DNA from: Irineochytrium annulatum
Taxonomy: Eukaryota > Chytridiomycota > Chytridiomycetes > Chytridiales > Chytridiaceae
NCBI GenBank assembly: GCA_027600665.1
Contig: JADGJL010000122.1
Coordinates: 2,738-39,520, forward strand
DNA length: 36,783 bases
Direction of reading: 5' to 3'
Position numbers and translations under genes: made by a program
Shown: piece by piece, positions 23,172 to 33,263 of the stretch
Layout: each line of letters opens with the position of its first letter
Position numbering within the stretch: position 1 is the stretch's first letter
Notes under the pieces: generated by a model
Databases searched by the model: none
Told to the model about the DNA's origin: nothing
Seen by the model: only the letters and a program-made list of their open reading frames with translations

Positions 23172-25968
23172 CTACTTCAGGCTTAGTGACGCTAGTATGT
23201 CCTCCAACCCGACAATCCCACAGCCATCCACCAGCCTCTTCAACATCAAGTACTGAGCGGTAGCCCTCTCATTCCTCGACGCGATCCCCTTTAGCACCCA
23301 AAGCGCAATTGCTAGCCCCTCTCTCGCCACTCCAAGCGCCGCCGGTCCCCCCGCCGCGGATTGAAAAAACCCGGCAAGGCTCGTGGGCATCCGCGGAATC
23401 CCATCCACTCCATCCTTCCTTTTCACCCGCCCCCCACCGATATCCTCCAGCAGCACCGCCATCATCAAATGGTGCAGCCCAGCCTCAAGTACCGGCCTCG
23501 TCTCCGTCATGGTGCAGATCGCGGCCACCGGGACCACGATACCCGGCGCCGGTAAAAAGCTAGGACCCACGAACGAAACCCGCTTCCGCATTACACCCGT
23601 GACGGCGACGGAGGCGCGCATGCACTCTTTGAAGCTGTCGATCCACCCGTCCGCGCTCGTCAGCCTCGTCTGGACCGCGCCCCAAAACGTCGTCGTGGTG
23701 TCCAGCTTCAGCCCGCCAACGCCTACATCCACACCGCTACCCGACGGCGGCGTTGGCATACCCCCCGTCGCCGCAGCAGTCGCACCTGCATTCTCCTCGG
23801 CCCGCACGACCCTCGCAAGCCCCCGTATAAGCCTCGGCCGATGCAGCATTACGATGGCGGCGTTCTTCCACATCTGGGTGAGGACGATCCAATACATAGG
23901 CACGTCCGAGGGGCGGGGCGGGGAGTCGTAGTACATCGAGAACGCGCTACTGGCTTCAAGCGCCTCCATCGACCACTCCGGCGGAAGTGCCGAGACAAAT
24001 CGGTCAAGGTCGGCCGCTATGAGGTGGAACTCTGCTTCCGGGCTCGCGCGCGCGGGCTCGACCGCGACGACGGCCCCGCCAGCGGCGGCGACGGCCTGGG
24101 CGTGAGTGGATTTACCGCCGACGCGCTGCGTTTGGCCGTCGGTAACGTTAAAGGGGTTCGCGTTGTTGGAGTCGGCCTGGTGGCGGAGGGAGGAGGAGTA
24201 GACGACGCCGGAGGAGATGTTGAAGCCTACAATGCGGGCTGCCATGCTCATGGCGAACTGGGAGGTACGGGAGAAGTCGACAGGAGGGTAGTTGCTCGGG
24301 TCGACAGTCGGCTCGCCTGTTTTCGGGTCGGCGGAGTGCCAAACATGGTTTGGCGCCGTCGGCTTAACAGAGTTTTCGAGCTGGTTTAATCCAAAGCAAG
24401 ATTCACGGAGGATCATGTCGATATCATCCATGACAACGCTAACAATGATATAAGTGATCATGTCTCCATATCTTTCGGCTTACAGCATCGCATACAGCCG
24501 TCTTCTCGTCTCCTTCTCAAGCCACGTCCACCGTCGCCCAGTTGGATCCTCGGCCTCCAAAATATCTGGATCAATATTAAGCTTTATAAGCAGAGCCTTG
24601 CTTTCCATGCCGATTAGCCACTGCCGTCCAATACAAGCATAAACATCAAACACTAAACGCACCATTCGCATCGCCATCCCCGATAAAAGCCATTCCTGAC
24701 TTAACCGACTCTGCCCCGCGACGGAGCAATACCAACACCCTACGATCAACGCCTGAATGACCTCCACGCCGACAGCTTCGAAGTTGATCCTCCCCAAAAA
24801 TGCTTCAAAAAGCTCCTCCGATTTCGTGACCGCCTCCGGCCTTGCAAGCCCAAAGATAGGCCACCGGCTGCCGTCCGGCGCCGAGCCGCAAAACGTCACG
24901 AGCGCGCAGATGGCCAGCACGAGGACGTGCTTCGGAGGGTTACCCGACCGCATGCGGTGTCGGAATTCGGCCTCGTGGACGATGGGGAATGGTGAGCGAT
25001 AGTGGATCGCCCGTTGTACGATATCGAAATACACCTGGCGATTTGCACCAAACAGTTTCATCAGATAGTTTGTTCGTGAACAAAACGAAGCGGCTTTCTC
25101 ACATCTATCAGGTGATCACGGTCCTCCACGGAGCTGACCGTAGGATCCGCCATGACCGCGTCGAGTGCGTTCAGCGTCTCATCGGAGATACTCTCACTCA
25201 AAAGAGCCGGGGCGGCAAAGGCGTCCTCGACCGCGTTAAGCCAGTCCGAGCTGATGCCATTTGTCGCATTAGTCGCCTGCCTCAGTTTTGATCCAAAAAC
25301 GGGCGCTGATGGTGCAGAGGGGAAAGCGGACTCCAGCATGAACTCCTCGGAGTCGAAGGGATTTCTCGGGCTGACGGAGGCGGAAAACGCTTTGTTGATA
25401 TCCGGGGAATGGGACCAGGCAGGTTGATTGTCGAGGTTGAATAAGGGCGACGCGGAAGGGGATTGCAGCGCCCGCGCACGATCCAAATCCGCGAACAGAG
25501 TCTTCACCCTAGTGAACGACTGGTCAGGCTATCGCTGGAACGCGAGTATGCAGGCGTTCAACAACGTACGTGGCCTCTAGATCAGTCATCCGCTGCTCAA
25601 GAAGCTTCGCCTGCTTCCTACTGATCAGCTCCTCCTTTTCCTTCGGCGGCCGTCGGATGAGCGAAGGGTTGATGAACCTTCTCACGTAAGTACAGCTCTG
25701 CTTCGCTCTGCGACAAAGACCGCATTGTGGCGTCCGGCCGTCACACTTCTTCTTCAATCGGTAACAGTTGTCGCTGTTGGGATCAATACCATGAGAACGT
25801 GCGCTTTAGATAGTCAACGAAAACGCCACCGCCATCCCGCTCCTCGATGCAACGCCCGAACGGCGCGCCTTCCGCGGCGCGATCGCAGCTCGAATATCCA
25901 GTATAACGATCAACTAACCAGGCGGTGGCCTTCTGGGCTGGCGGGACTTCTGGCTGCATCAAGTCCAT
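23172..25968 (-). CDS. Fungal Zn(II)2Cys6 transcription factor with middle homology region
   Basis: Five exons (25968-25919, 25773-25570, 25508-25103, 25034-24484, 24438-23172) encode 825 residues in frame. The binuclear zinc cluster is canonical: Cys17, 20, 27, 34, 37 and 44, spaced C-x2-C-x6-C-x6-C-x2-C-x6-C, with YRLKKKCDGRTPQC between them. The codon of Cys17 is split by the 145-nt first intron. A linker and a short helix (LEQRMTDLEATVKTLFADL) follow, typical of a dimerising coiled coil. The joined exons 3 and 4 restore HLIDVYFDIVQRAIHYRS and PFPIVHEAEF, the start of the fungal transcription-factor regulatory domain, and ETRRRLYAML further on belongs to the same domain. Role: nuclear DNA-binding regulator, usually recognising paired CGG triplets. 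It is divergent from the copper monooxygenase gene 139 bp away, which makes that gene a natural candidate target; this is inference. Confidence 0.93.
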
Positions 25969-26107
25969 TGGGATCCACTTGCACTAGTTCGCGCGGTAAT
26001 GGGATCAAGGCGCATTTGACGACTCCTCAGATTGGGGATTTCCTCGTCAAAACAGTGTCACGAACTACATCTCCTTCCAGTCCTTTCATCCGACAACCCG
26101 GCCGACC
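25969..26107. promoter_or_regulatory. Short divergent promoter between the Zn2Cys6 regulator and the copper monooxygenase
   Basis: Only 139 bp separate the two start codons, so both promoters and 5' leaders must lie here. It ends with a CCG-N6-CGG everted repeat (26090-26101) directly before the monooxygenase ATG. Paired CGG triplets are the usual target of Zn2Cys6 proteins, but a single pair in G/C-rich DNA may be chance. Confidence 0.45.
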
Positions 26108-28456
26108 ATGAACCCCCCTCACCGACTCCTGGCGGCCCTCGCGGCAGTCGCTCTAAACGCTGGCCTGGCATCAGCTGGCGCATGCTACGCCAGCCTGACG
26201 AAAGCCCAGTTCCCGAAATGCACTCAGGTCACCCCGGCTCTAGCATTCCACTGGAGTATTGGGACGGACGAATATGCCACCTTTGGAGTGGATGCCGACG
26301 TCCCGTCGAACTCGAACCAGTACATTGCTGTGGGGATTTCCGACGCTGGAGGTTGGTAACTTTTCCATAATCTGAGCTCCCACTTACGGAATTCGTCGAC
26401 AGGCATGAAAGGGTAAGATAGCAACACATTGTCATGCACTTTGGCATCCCTTTTAAAATCGGATCATCAGGGCGGATTTTATGATATTGATGAAGTACCC
26501 AAACGGAACGTATTATATGGTTGACGCAGCCGCGACCGACTACGCGACGCCAGTCCCGGACACGCAGCAGGATGTCCTCCTCCTTACCTCACCGACTCCC
26601 TCCGACGTGAACTCCGTATACACGTTTAAGCGACCTCTCAGCACGTGCGACACCAACGACAACCCCGTTATCCAGGGCCTCACCCATGCGCTGATCTGGT
26701 CGCACGGCCCCATCGTCAACGGGATGTACACCTACCACACGCCAGCAAACCGCGGTACCTTCCGCGAGGTCCTCTGGGTGAACCCGGCCATCCCCGCCCC
26801 CGTCGTCCCCGCTAACTCGATCACGACCAACATCACGATGCCGGGCGCCCCCGTGCCGTCGGGCACTAAATACTTATGCACGCACTTCCAGGGCCCGTCT
26901 GACAAAAAGTACCACGTCTCGAGCTTTGCCGGCTTTCTGAACAGCACGTGAGTCAAGCATTTTAAAATTGTCACTAACTTTTTTTCTCAAAGTGGCAACA
27001 GCCTCGTACACCACATGATTCTGTGAGTATTTTAATTTGCTCGGGGTAAAAGCGATGAAGCTAAAAGGTAAACAACAGATACGGTTGCTCTGTAAAACCC
27101 TCCACCTTCAACGATAAGTACGATTGCGGTGCTATGGAGCCGACCTGCTCAAGCGTAAGCATTTGCTTTTTTATCCCTAGTTCAGATTATAAATTGTTTT
27201 GATGTTAGTTCTTGATGGCGTGGGTTCCCGGCGCGCCGCCATACCAGTTCCCCGCCGCGGCCGGTCTCCCGATCGGCCTGGGCGGCTTCCAATGGTTTTC
27301 TCTTCAGATCCACTTCAACAACCCAACAGGCATCAACAACATCATCGACAGTTCCGGCATTGCCGTGAGTTGAACACTCTTTTGCAACGAACGCAAATGG
27401 AAGTTGACCACATGGCATTAGATCACCTACTCCTCCGTTCTTCGTGCAAACGACGTTGGCGTCCTTTGGCTTGGGCAAGAGACCCTCACGATCCCCGGGA
27501 ATAACCCCGACTACACGAACGCCGCCCCAAACGTCTGCCCCGGTGACTGCACCAGCCGCTTCCCCTGGAATTTGACAGTGTTTGCGTGAGTAATCTTTGT
27601 ATCCGTTTGAGAATTTTGCTAACGCGGTAAACACCAGCGCACTCCCGCATATGCATTCTCTTGGCTACAACTTCACCACCCAACATATCCGCAACGGCGT
27701 CGAGCTCCCGCCTCTTAACTCGCGGCGTTACTACGACTACAGGTGATACCCTCCATAAATTCACTCAGTTGTCAAACGCTAACTCCATCCCCCGTACCCA
27801 GTTTCCAAGTCATGCAAGACATAACCGAGCCCCTCTCCCAAACTATCATGCCCGGCGACACCCTCATCTCTAAGTGCGTCTACACGCCAACCCTGGGCCT
27901 CCGCACGAACACGACGACCTTCGGCCTCAACACCGACGACGAAATGTGCTTCAACTTTATCTTCTACTACCCGGCCATGCCGTCCATCGATCACTGCATC
28001 AGCTTCCCTCTCACGAGCTCGGTGTCGCTGACGCAGTGCTCGACGGACGAGCTTCTTCAGCTCGCCGAGAACAAGTATTATGTGCAGGAGGGCTTGGCCA
28101 ACCAGACGAGTAAGCCGACGGACGCACAGTGGCAGAAGTTCTATACGGATCTGGTCGTGTCTGGGTACGTCTGTCTTCGCCTTGCCTACAATGCCAGTCT
28201 TGCTAACCTACAAAATAGCGTTCTGTCAACGAGCTCGCCAGTCGGAGCCTACAAGCCGTACGTCCCCTCATGCAGCCCCAGCGCCGCCAGGCTCATCAAC
28301 GGCAACGTCTCGGTTGTCGTTAGCCCGTCGTTATCCTCGGTTGCGACGGCTTCGGCCACCGCCACCACCTCGACAAAGGCCAGCGGGGCGATGCACATCG
28401 ATGCTTCCATCTCGGTCTTAGTGTTCGCGCTTGGCGTGTTGGCGGTATTCCTTTAG
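26108..28456 (+). CDS. Secreted DOMON / copper type II ascorbate-dependent monooxygenase (PHM/DBH/MOXD-like)
   Basis: Ten exons (26108-26351, 26403-26412, 26471-26947, 26993-27022, 27079-27154, 27209-27364, 27422-27585, 27638-27742, 27802-28164, 28219-28456) encode 620 residues in frame. A signal peptide (about 1-23) precedes a DOMON domain (about 40-165) with the GISDAGGMKGADF motif, which is completed by a 10-nt exon. The two copper-binding halves follow: VHHMILYGC (His250, His251) and LQIHFNN (His314) match the CuH ligands of peptidylglycine monooxygenase; LPHMHSLG (His390, His392) and DDEMCFNFIFYYP (Met469) match the CuM ligands. All six ligands are present. A Ser/Thr-rich stretch and a hydrophobic C-terminus (about 600-620) suggest a GPI anchor. 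Family reaction: copper- and reductant-dependent hydroxylation of a C-H bond using O2. The substrate here is unknown, and the layout is closest to the DBH/MOXD1 branch. Many N-glycosylation sequons fit secretion. Confidence 0.93.
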
Positions 28457-29186
28457 ATACTATTTAGATGGGGATGATGGGTTGCTACAGCGACGCTCTC
28501 CTTTTTAGGGTTCTTATTGAAGACTGTTAGCGTTGCGCCTCTATTACAAGTGGACACTATCATCATTAGTACTAACAATAATATCTCGGTTACAAAAATG
28601 CAGAAGTTATGGATGTGGTATTCGGTGGCATTGACGAGGGGCAACGTGGGCTGGGCGTAACGTTGTCCTGGAAGGCTCAGAAGTAGCATTCTAAGGCTTC
28701 GAGAAACTGTCAACTTGTTCATTTGTTTTACACATGGTTAACGAACTCCAGATTATGGAGGCAGCACTACGTGACGTGAAAAGCTTTTCCAAAAACGATG
28801 AAGTATCAGAAGTTGGTGTGAAGCAAATCGATAGACCATATCACGTCACAATCAGCAAAACTAGGTAATCCTCAACAATACCCGTTCGTGGAATACGCTT
28901 CAATGGAACCAGGAGAATGATTTTAAGCTGAGGGGATGAACGAACTAAGGACAAGAAACGCGGCGCGTAAAGTGCGGGTACAAATGGTGAGGAAAATTAA
29001 TAAGAATGAAACCTAGAAATGTCAACCATCACTACTTTACCCCAAACAACTCCGAAAGGAACAAACGTACAATCTACGAGTAAATGAAAAGAAACGAGAA
29101 ATATCGAAAGCAGTTAGACTAACTGGCGCAGGTGTGACTATCCCATCGCAACCCAGTCAACAATCGGCCTCCAACCTGTCACACAT
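28457..29186. other. Convergent intergenic region, no gene seen
   Basis: This lies between the 3' ends of the monooxygenase and the Frizzled-like gene. It is A/T-rich with no domain-bearing frame; a short minus-strand frame at 28453-28722 has no supporting evidence. Confidence 0.5.
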
Positions 29187-31235
29187 CTATCGCCACTCCG
29201 GCTCCTCCTGTGCGGCGCTCTTCCTGAGCCTCCCGCTCCTAAGGTCGTCGAACCAGTTCATCCCTGTAAAGAGAGGAGGTTAGCAACGATGCGATCATAA
29301 AAAAACATCCCGCTGCAAAACAACTCACAATCGTAGATAATCTGGAGGTTGAAGCCGAAGATGATGAAGATCCACAAGCCGACCGAGGACGATACGATGG
29401 CCGAGATGATGATGAGTGAGAACGTGGGGATGTTGGAGCTGAATTTAGCCGAGCACTCGTTCTGGCTGCCGCCGAGGGCGATGCACGCGACCCACGCCTG
29501 GACCCAGGGCGTTTGGGCGGTTGTGGAGGAGAGGGGGACGACGACGACATTGAAGAACGCCACTGTTAGGAGACGAGGATCAGCAAAAAAGGTACGAGAG
29601 GGATTTCAAAAGGAAGAAAACGTACCGTAGGCCGAGTAGGTGACAACGAAGACGAGGCCGAGTGCCAGAGCCCTCCAGTTGAGCTTGAGCAGCTGAAGCA
29701 TCTGCCTCCTAGCGCTAACGGGCTTTCCCTCGTACCCGTTCCCGCTGTTTCCGTTGCTCGAGTACCCCCCCGACAGGTTCGAGCTGCTCTGCCTCCTCGC
29801 GACGATCATGATGTGGATCATGGTGGCGATGTTCAGGAAGAACGACGGCACGACAATGACGGCCTGGATGCTGAAGAAGAGCATATTGGCCTTGTCGGAC
29901 GAGATGATGCAGGTGACGCCCGTGACGGCGTCGACCTGGGAGAGGAGGAAGGGGATGAAGGTGAAAACGCCGGGTAGGCCCCAGCAGAATGTGACGCCGA
30001 TGGGCTTGATGCGCTCGAAGAAGGAGGAGCGCCAGACGATCGTGGCGTGGAGGTTGAAGATCATGTAGCCACCCCACATGACGGCCGCGTGGACGGTGCA
30101 CATTAAGAGCGCGCCTTGGATGCCGCAGAGGAGGTTATTGGAGGCCGTAGCGACGGTGACGGCGTCGTGGCATTGGATCCTGTAGCAAGACAAGCATTAT
30201 TAACTTGAGTCCACGATCAAAGAGGTGTTGACCCCAACGCACCTGCGCGGATTCCCGGCAAGGAAGAGTACGCAGGCCTGCCACAGCATGACGGCGATGG
30301 TGAAGTGCAGCACAATATCACCGGGGTGCTGCCTCCTGCCCGGAAGCACCGACCACGACAACACGACGTACGCGGCCAGGAGCGCCGAGACGAGAGACGC
30401 GATCTGGGTGAAGACGACGGCAATGTTGAACTGGCCCACGGGGTAGATGTAGTCCTGCACGGGGCATGGGACGCAGCAGTTGTTCTCCGGGTTGCAGTTC
30501 TTGTTGCCAGAGCTCGTCTGGGGCAGGAAGAAGGCCGGGCAAGGTGCCATCGTGGTATTGCCAGAGCTTGCCGCCGGTGCCGGTGCAGCCGCCGCGAGGC
30601 CGGGGGATGCGGCGGGGTTAAACGAGTCGATACACTGGCCATCGGCGGCGAGGGGCTCCGGATCGAGGTTAGAGAGCTGCTTGCAGGAATTCAGGGTCGT
30701 CTGAAGGAGCTGAACGCCGGCGTTGTCAAGGAGCTTTTGAGCGGCGGGCTGGCACCGGTCAAGGGTGGCCTGGCAGGATGATTGGCAGAGAATCTGCGCC
30801 GTGCCAGTGGTTTGTCCCGCGGTTGCTGATGAGAGTAAGTAAGTACGTCTTGCAGTCTCCGGCTACCCTCCCATCCCAGCCCCTACACTTACTTGTGTTG
30901 CAGACTGGGTAAGCGGCTGCGCATGCCAAACGCCGCAGGTCCTGCACGCAAACGGGGTCCACGGTGTCTAGCTCGCTCGCCAGCTGATATTGGACCTGAA
31001 CAATCTTATCCTGCGCCGTAAATGATGTATCGCTGGGCAGGTAGACTGCAGAAAATAACGATAAGCACAAACGAATTGGAAAAACGATGAGCTCACCATA
31101 ATAGTTGATGAAAGAATTGCAGTACGATCCGTTGTATACCATCGGCGTGCACTGGGCGCCTTGGAGCATCTGCGCAGAGGTCGAGATGGGGACGATGGCA
31201 GCCAGGAGGGCCGGGAGCAGAAGTGTGAGCTGCAT
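29187..31235 (-). CDS. Frizzled-like seven-transmembrane receptor with a cysteine-rich domain
   Basis: Six exons (31235-31097, 31045-30893, 30825-30243, 30179-29626, 29562-29329, 29263-29187) encode 579 residues in frame. The start is the first in-frame ATG and opens a signal peptide (MQLTLLLPALLAAIVPISTS). The ectodomain up to about residue 170 carries exactly ten cysteines in the order and approximate spacing of the Frizzled CRD. Examples are YLPSDTSFTAQD after Cys2, LACAAAYPVC for Cys4-5, CQSSCQATLDRC for Cys6-8 and CIDSF for Cys10. A Cys-rich linker (NPENNCCVPCP) precedes seven hydrophobic segments from about residue 232 (IAVVFTQIASLVSALLAAY) to about 550 (SLIIISAIVSSSVGLWIFII). The cytoplasmic tail is only about 25 residues and lacks the KTxxxW Dishevelled-binding motif. 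Related Frizzled/Smoothened-like receptors are known from Dictyostelium and some fungi. Ligand and signalling partner are unknown. Confidence 0.92.
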
Positions 31236-31778
31236 TCGGCCGCAGTTGGGTGGTTTGCCGCAAGAGGATGTGGGCAGGAGGCGACTTGGTCCTTCTATCT
31301 CTATATCGACGGGATCGGCCGGGTAAGGATGATCGGTCTCTCGGTGGTCCGCTGCTGATAGACGGCGATGGACGGCGATGGGGCGGTGGTGCGATGACGG
31401 CCTCGTCACTTAGGGAACACACGACAAGAAACAGCCGGCACGGCACTTAAAACGCGAGGGGCTCGTCAGTCAATTTTAGTGGATATTTTTAGCACTGTTG
31501 GCCTCTTATTGACGTACTTCCAACATTCGCTGCCTCGGCCAACGCTGCTGTACTTTCGAATCACAATATCAACAAACATCGGCTTGTAGTGACTTCAGTG
31601 ACCGGCATTGCGTCATGGATACGCCGGGCTACACATGCGGCAACATGGTAAGCGGCGAAGTGAAAGCAAGAAATGATAGTAACAAGAAGCGCGGCGTGTT
31701 ATGTAAGCAAGTGAATAAAACAAGAAATAACAAAATCGATATTAAGAAAAAAGAAAAACACCTGTTGTGTAAGTTTGT
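31236..31778. other. Upstream region of the Frizzled-like gene
   Basis: The frame of the first Frizzled exon stays open upstream to about 31409 but has no ATG, so this is probably 5' leader and promoter. I see no other gene before the tRNA. Confidence 0.45.
31747..31758 (-). terminator. RNA polymerase III terminator of tRNA-Gly
   Basis: On the minus strand, about 20 nt after the tRNA, there are runs of five and then six T separated by one C. Such T runs end polymerase III transcripts. Confidence 0.7.
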
Positions 31779-31848
31779 GCGTTGGCCGGGAATCGAACCC
31801 GGAGCTGCCGCATGGCAAGCGGCAATTTTACCATTAAACCACCAACGC
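31779..31848 (-). tRNA. tRNA-Gly (anticodon GCC)
   Basis: The minus strand folds as a complete cloverleaf: acceptor stem GCGTTGG paired with CCAACGC, D-loop with GGTTTAATGG, anticodon stem and loop CCGC-TTGCCAT-GCGG with GCC, and T-arm CCGGGTTCGAATCCCGG. The T-arm holds the B box GGTTCGAATCC. There is no intron and no encoded CCA, as expected for a eukaryotic nuclear tRNA. A T-run terminator follows. Confidence 0.96.
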
Positions 31849-32258
31849 AAGTTGTTGTAAAACCAGCCTGTTTTGGCACACTTCAACACAGTTATTGTTG
31901 CAAGTCACGTGATACGCTGCGGGCAGGCACTTGCTGGTTTTTGTTTCCTGGTCAGGATGTTGGCAAGGCAAGCGTAACGGGCACCGGGAGAACAGCCATC
32001 AGGTGGATGGAAGAAAAAAAAAACGTGACACCGCAGCATGCAAGCCAGGTCTCGTTTACTCGTTAATCACTATTTCGTCAGTCGGTAATCATGGACGGGC
32101 GAGGATAATAACGACGGGCCAAAAAATACTTTACTCTGTTGCGATTATTCCGTTGGATGACCTCACGCTGACCGGAGTGGAGACTTGCTTCGACATTTCG
32201 ACATTTCCATCGCGCATCCTCCACACCAGATCTCTCACGACTCAACGACTCAACAATC

Positions 32259-32796
32259 ATGAACGGCCACCCGCAGCACCCCGAGCACGGCATGGACAGC
32301 GCCGAGCAGCACCGCGTCAGGCTGGACAAGCAGATCTCCCTTCATGAAAAGGGCCACAAGGGCGTCGGGGAAGGCATGCACAATGTGTGAGTGGAGGATC
32401 CCCGTCGCACCCCCCCTTATCTTCGCTCTCGACTGATCTCTTGCGCGGCACAGGTCCTTCGACGAGATGGCGCAGGACCCGAGAGTTCTGGTGAGTTGCT
32501 GGATCCTTTGATCGCGGGTAAAAAGGGGTATTATTGATGGCGTTTACGTTGGCAGAAGAAGAACGCGGTCACGGGACAGGATGAGGTCGATCACGCCAAG
32601 GTACGGCTTTTGTGCCTAAGACTTTTCGTGTTTCCCTTTCAGTAGTTGTACGCTGACACCTGTGAAGATGGTGGAACATGGCCACTACGAGACGTCGAAG
32701 ATGGACCAGGCCGCCAACGCGCCGATCAAGGAGCAGGCGCAGACTGCCTTCGATACGTTCAAGAGCGCCATTGGGCTTAAGAGCTCGGAGCGATGA
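32259..32796 (+). CDS. Small hydrophilic protein of unknown function
   Basis: Four exons (32259-32386, 32454-32490, 32556-32600, 32668-32796), separated by GT-AG introns of 65-67 nt, encode 112 residues and close in frame. The start lies in a good context (CAATCATGAAC). I do not recognise the family. The product is hydrophilic, rich in His, Lys, Glu and Gln, and has no signal peptide or membrane segment. It ends in a probable amphipathic helix (IKEQAQTAFDTFKSAIGL). Three introns in so short a gene, all with good junctions, argue for a real conserved gene. It could be a small stress- or stability-related protein, but nothing in the sequence shows this. Confidence 0.7.
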
Positions 32797-33263
32797 ACAG
32801 ATTATTACTATATCGAAGGAACACTCTTGCATGGTCACAACACATATTTTATTTCTTCTTGTACAAAACGAATGGACTCGGCAGGATGCAGATATTTGGC
32901 GGGTTGAATGTATAAACGACGAACGCTTCAGTTCGTAGTGTAAAGAAACGTCAATATATTTTCGTCAACCTAAATGCAAGGACATATCTGTCGCTTGCTT
33001 GCTGCTTCAGTGGCTGAACAGTGCTTTGTTTTTATGCTGAATCAAAGTACAAGGGTGACAAGGAATGCTGACGTTCTCAGCGTAAGTTATATTTGTCGTC
33101 AACATGCATCCAAGTACCAAGATTGCGCTAACCATAAACAAGAGATGCCACATACGTAACGCATGTAAATAAAATAAAGTAATGCCACATGCATGCGTGC
33201 AGTCCAAATAACATACAATAATAAACATGAACTTGTCCGCTCTCACTCTGCACTCCGTACTAC
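32797..33263. other. Convergent intergenic region, no gene seen
   Basis: A/T-rich spacer between the 3' ends of the small protein gene and the potassium channel gene. No coding frame, tRNA or repeat is supported. Confidence 0.5.

Noticed and set aside
23383..24389. Plus-strand frames of 182 residues each
   Set aside because: Antisense to the large last exon of the Zn2Cys6 regulator; the minus-strand product is clearly the real one.
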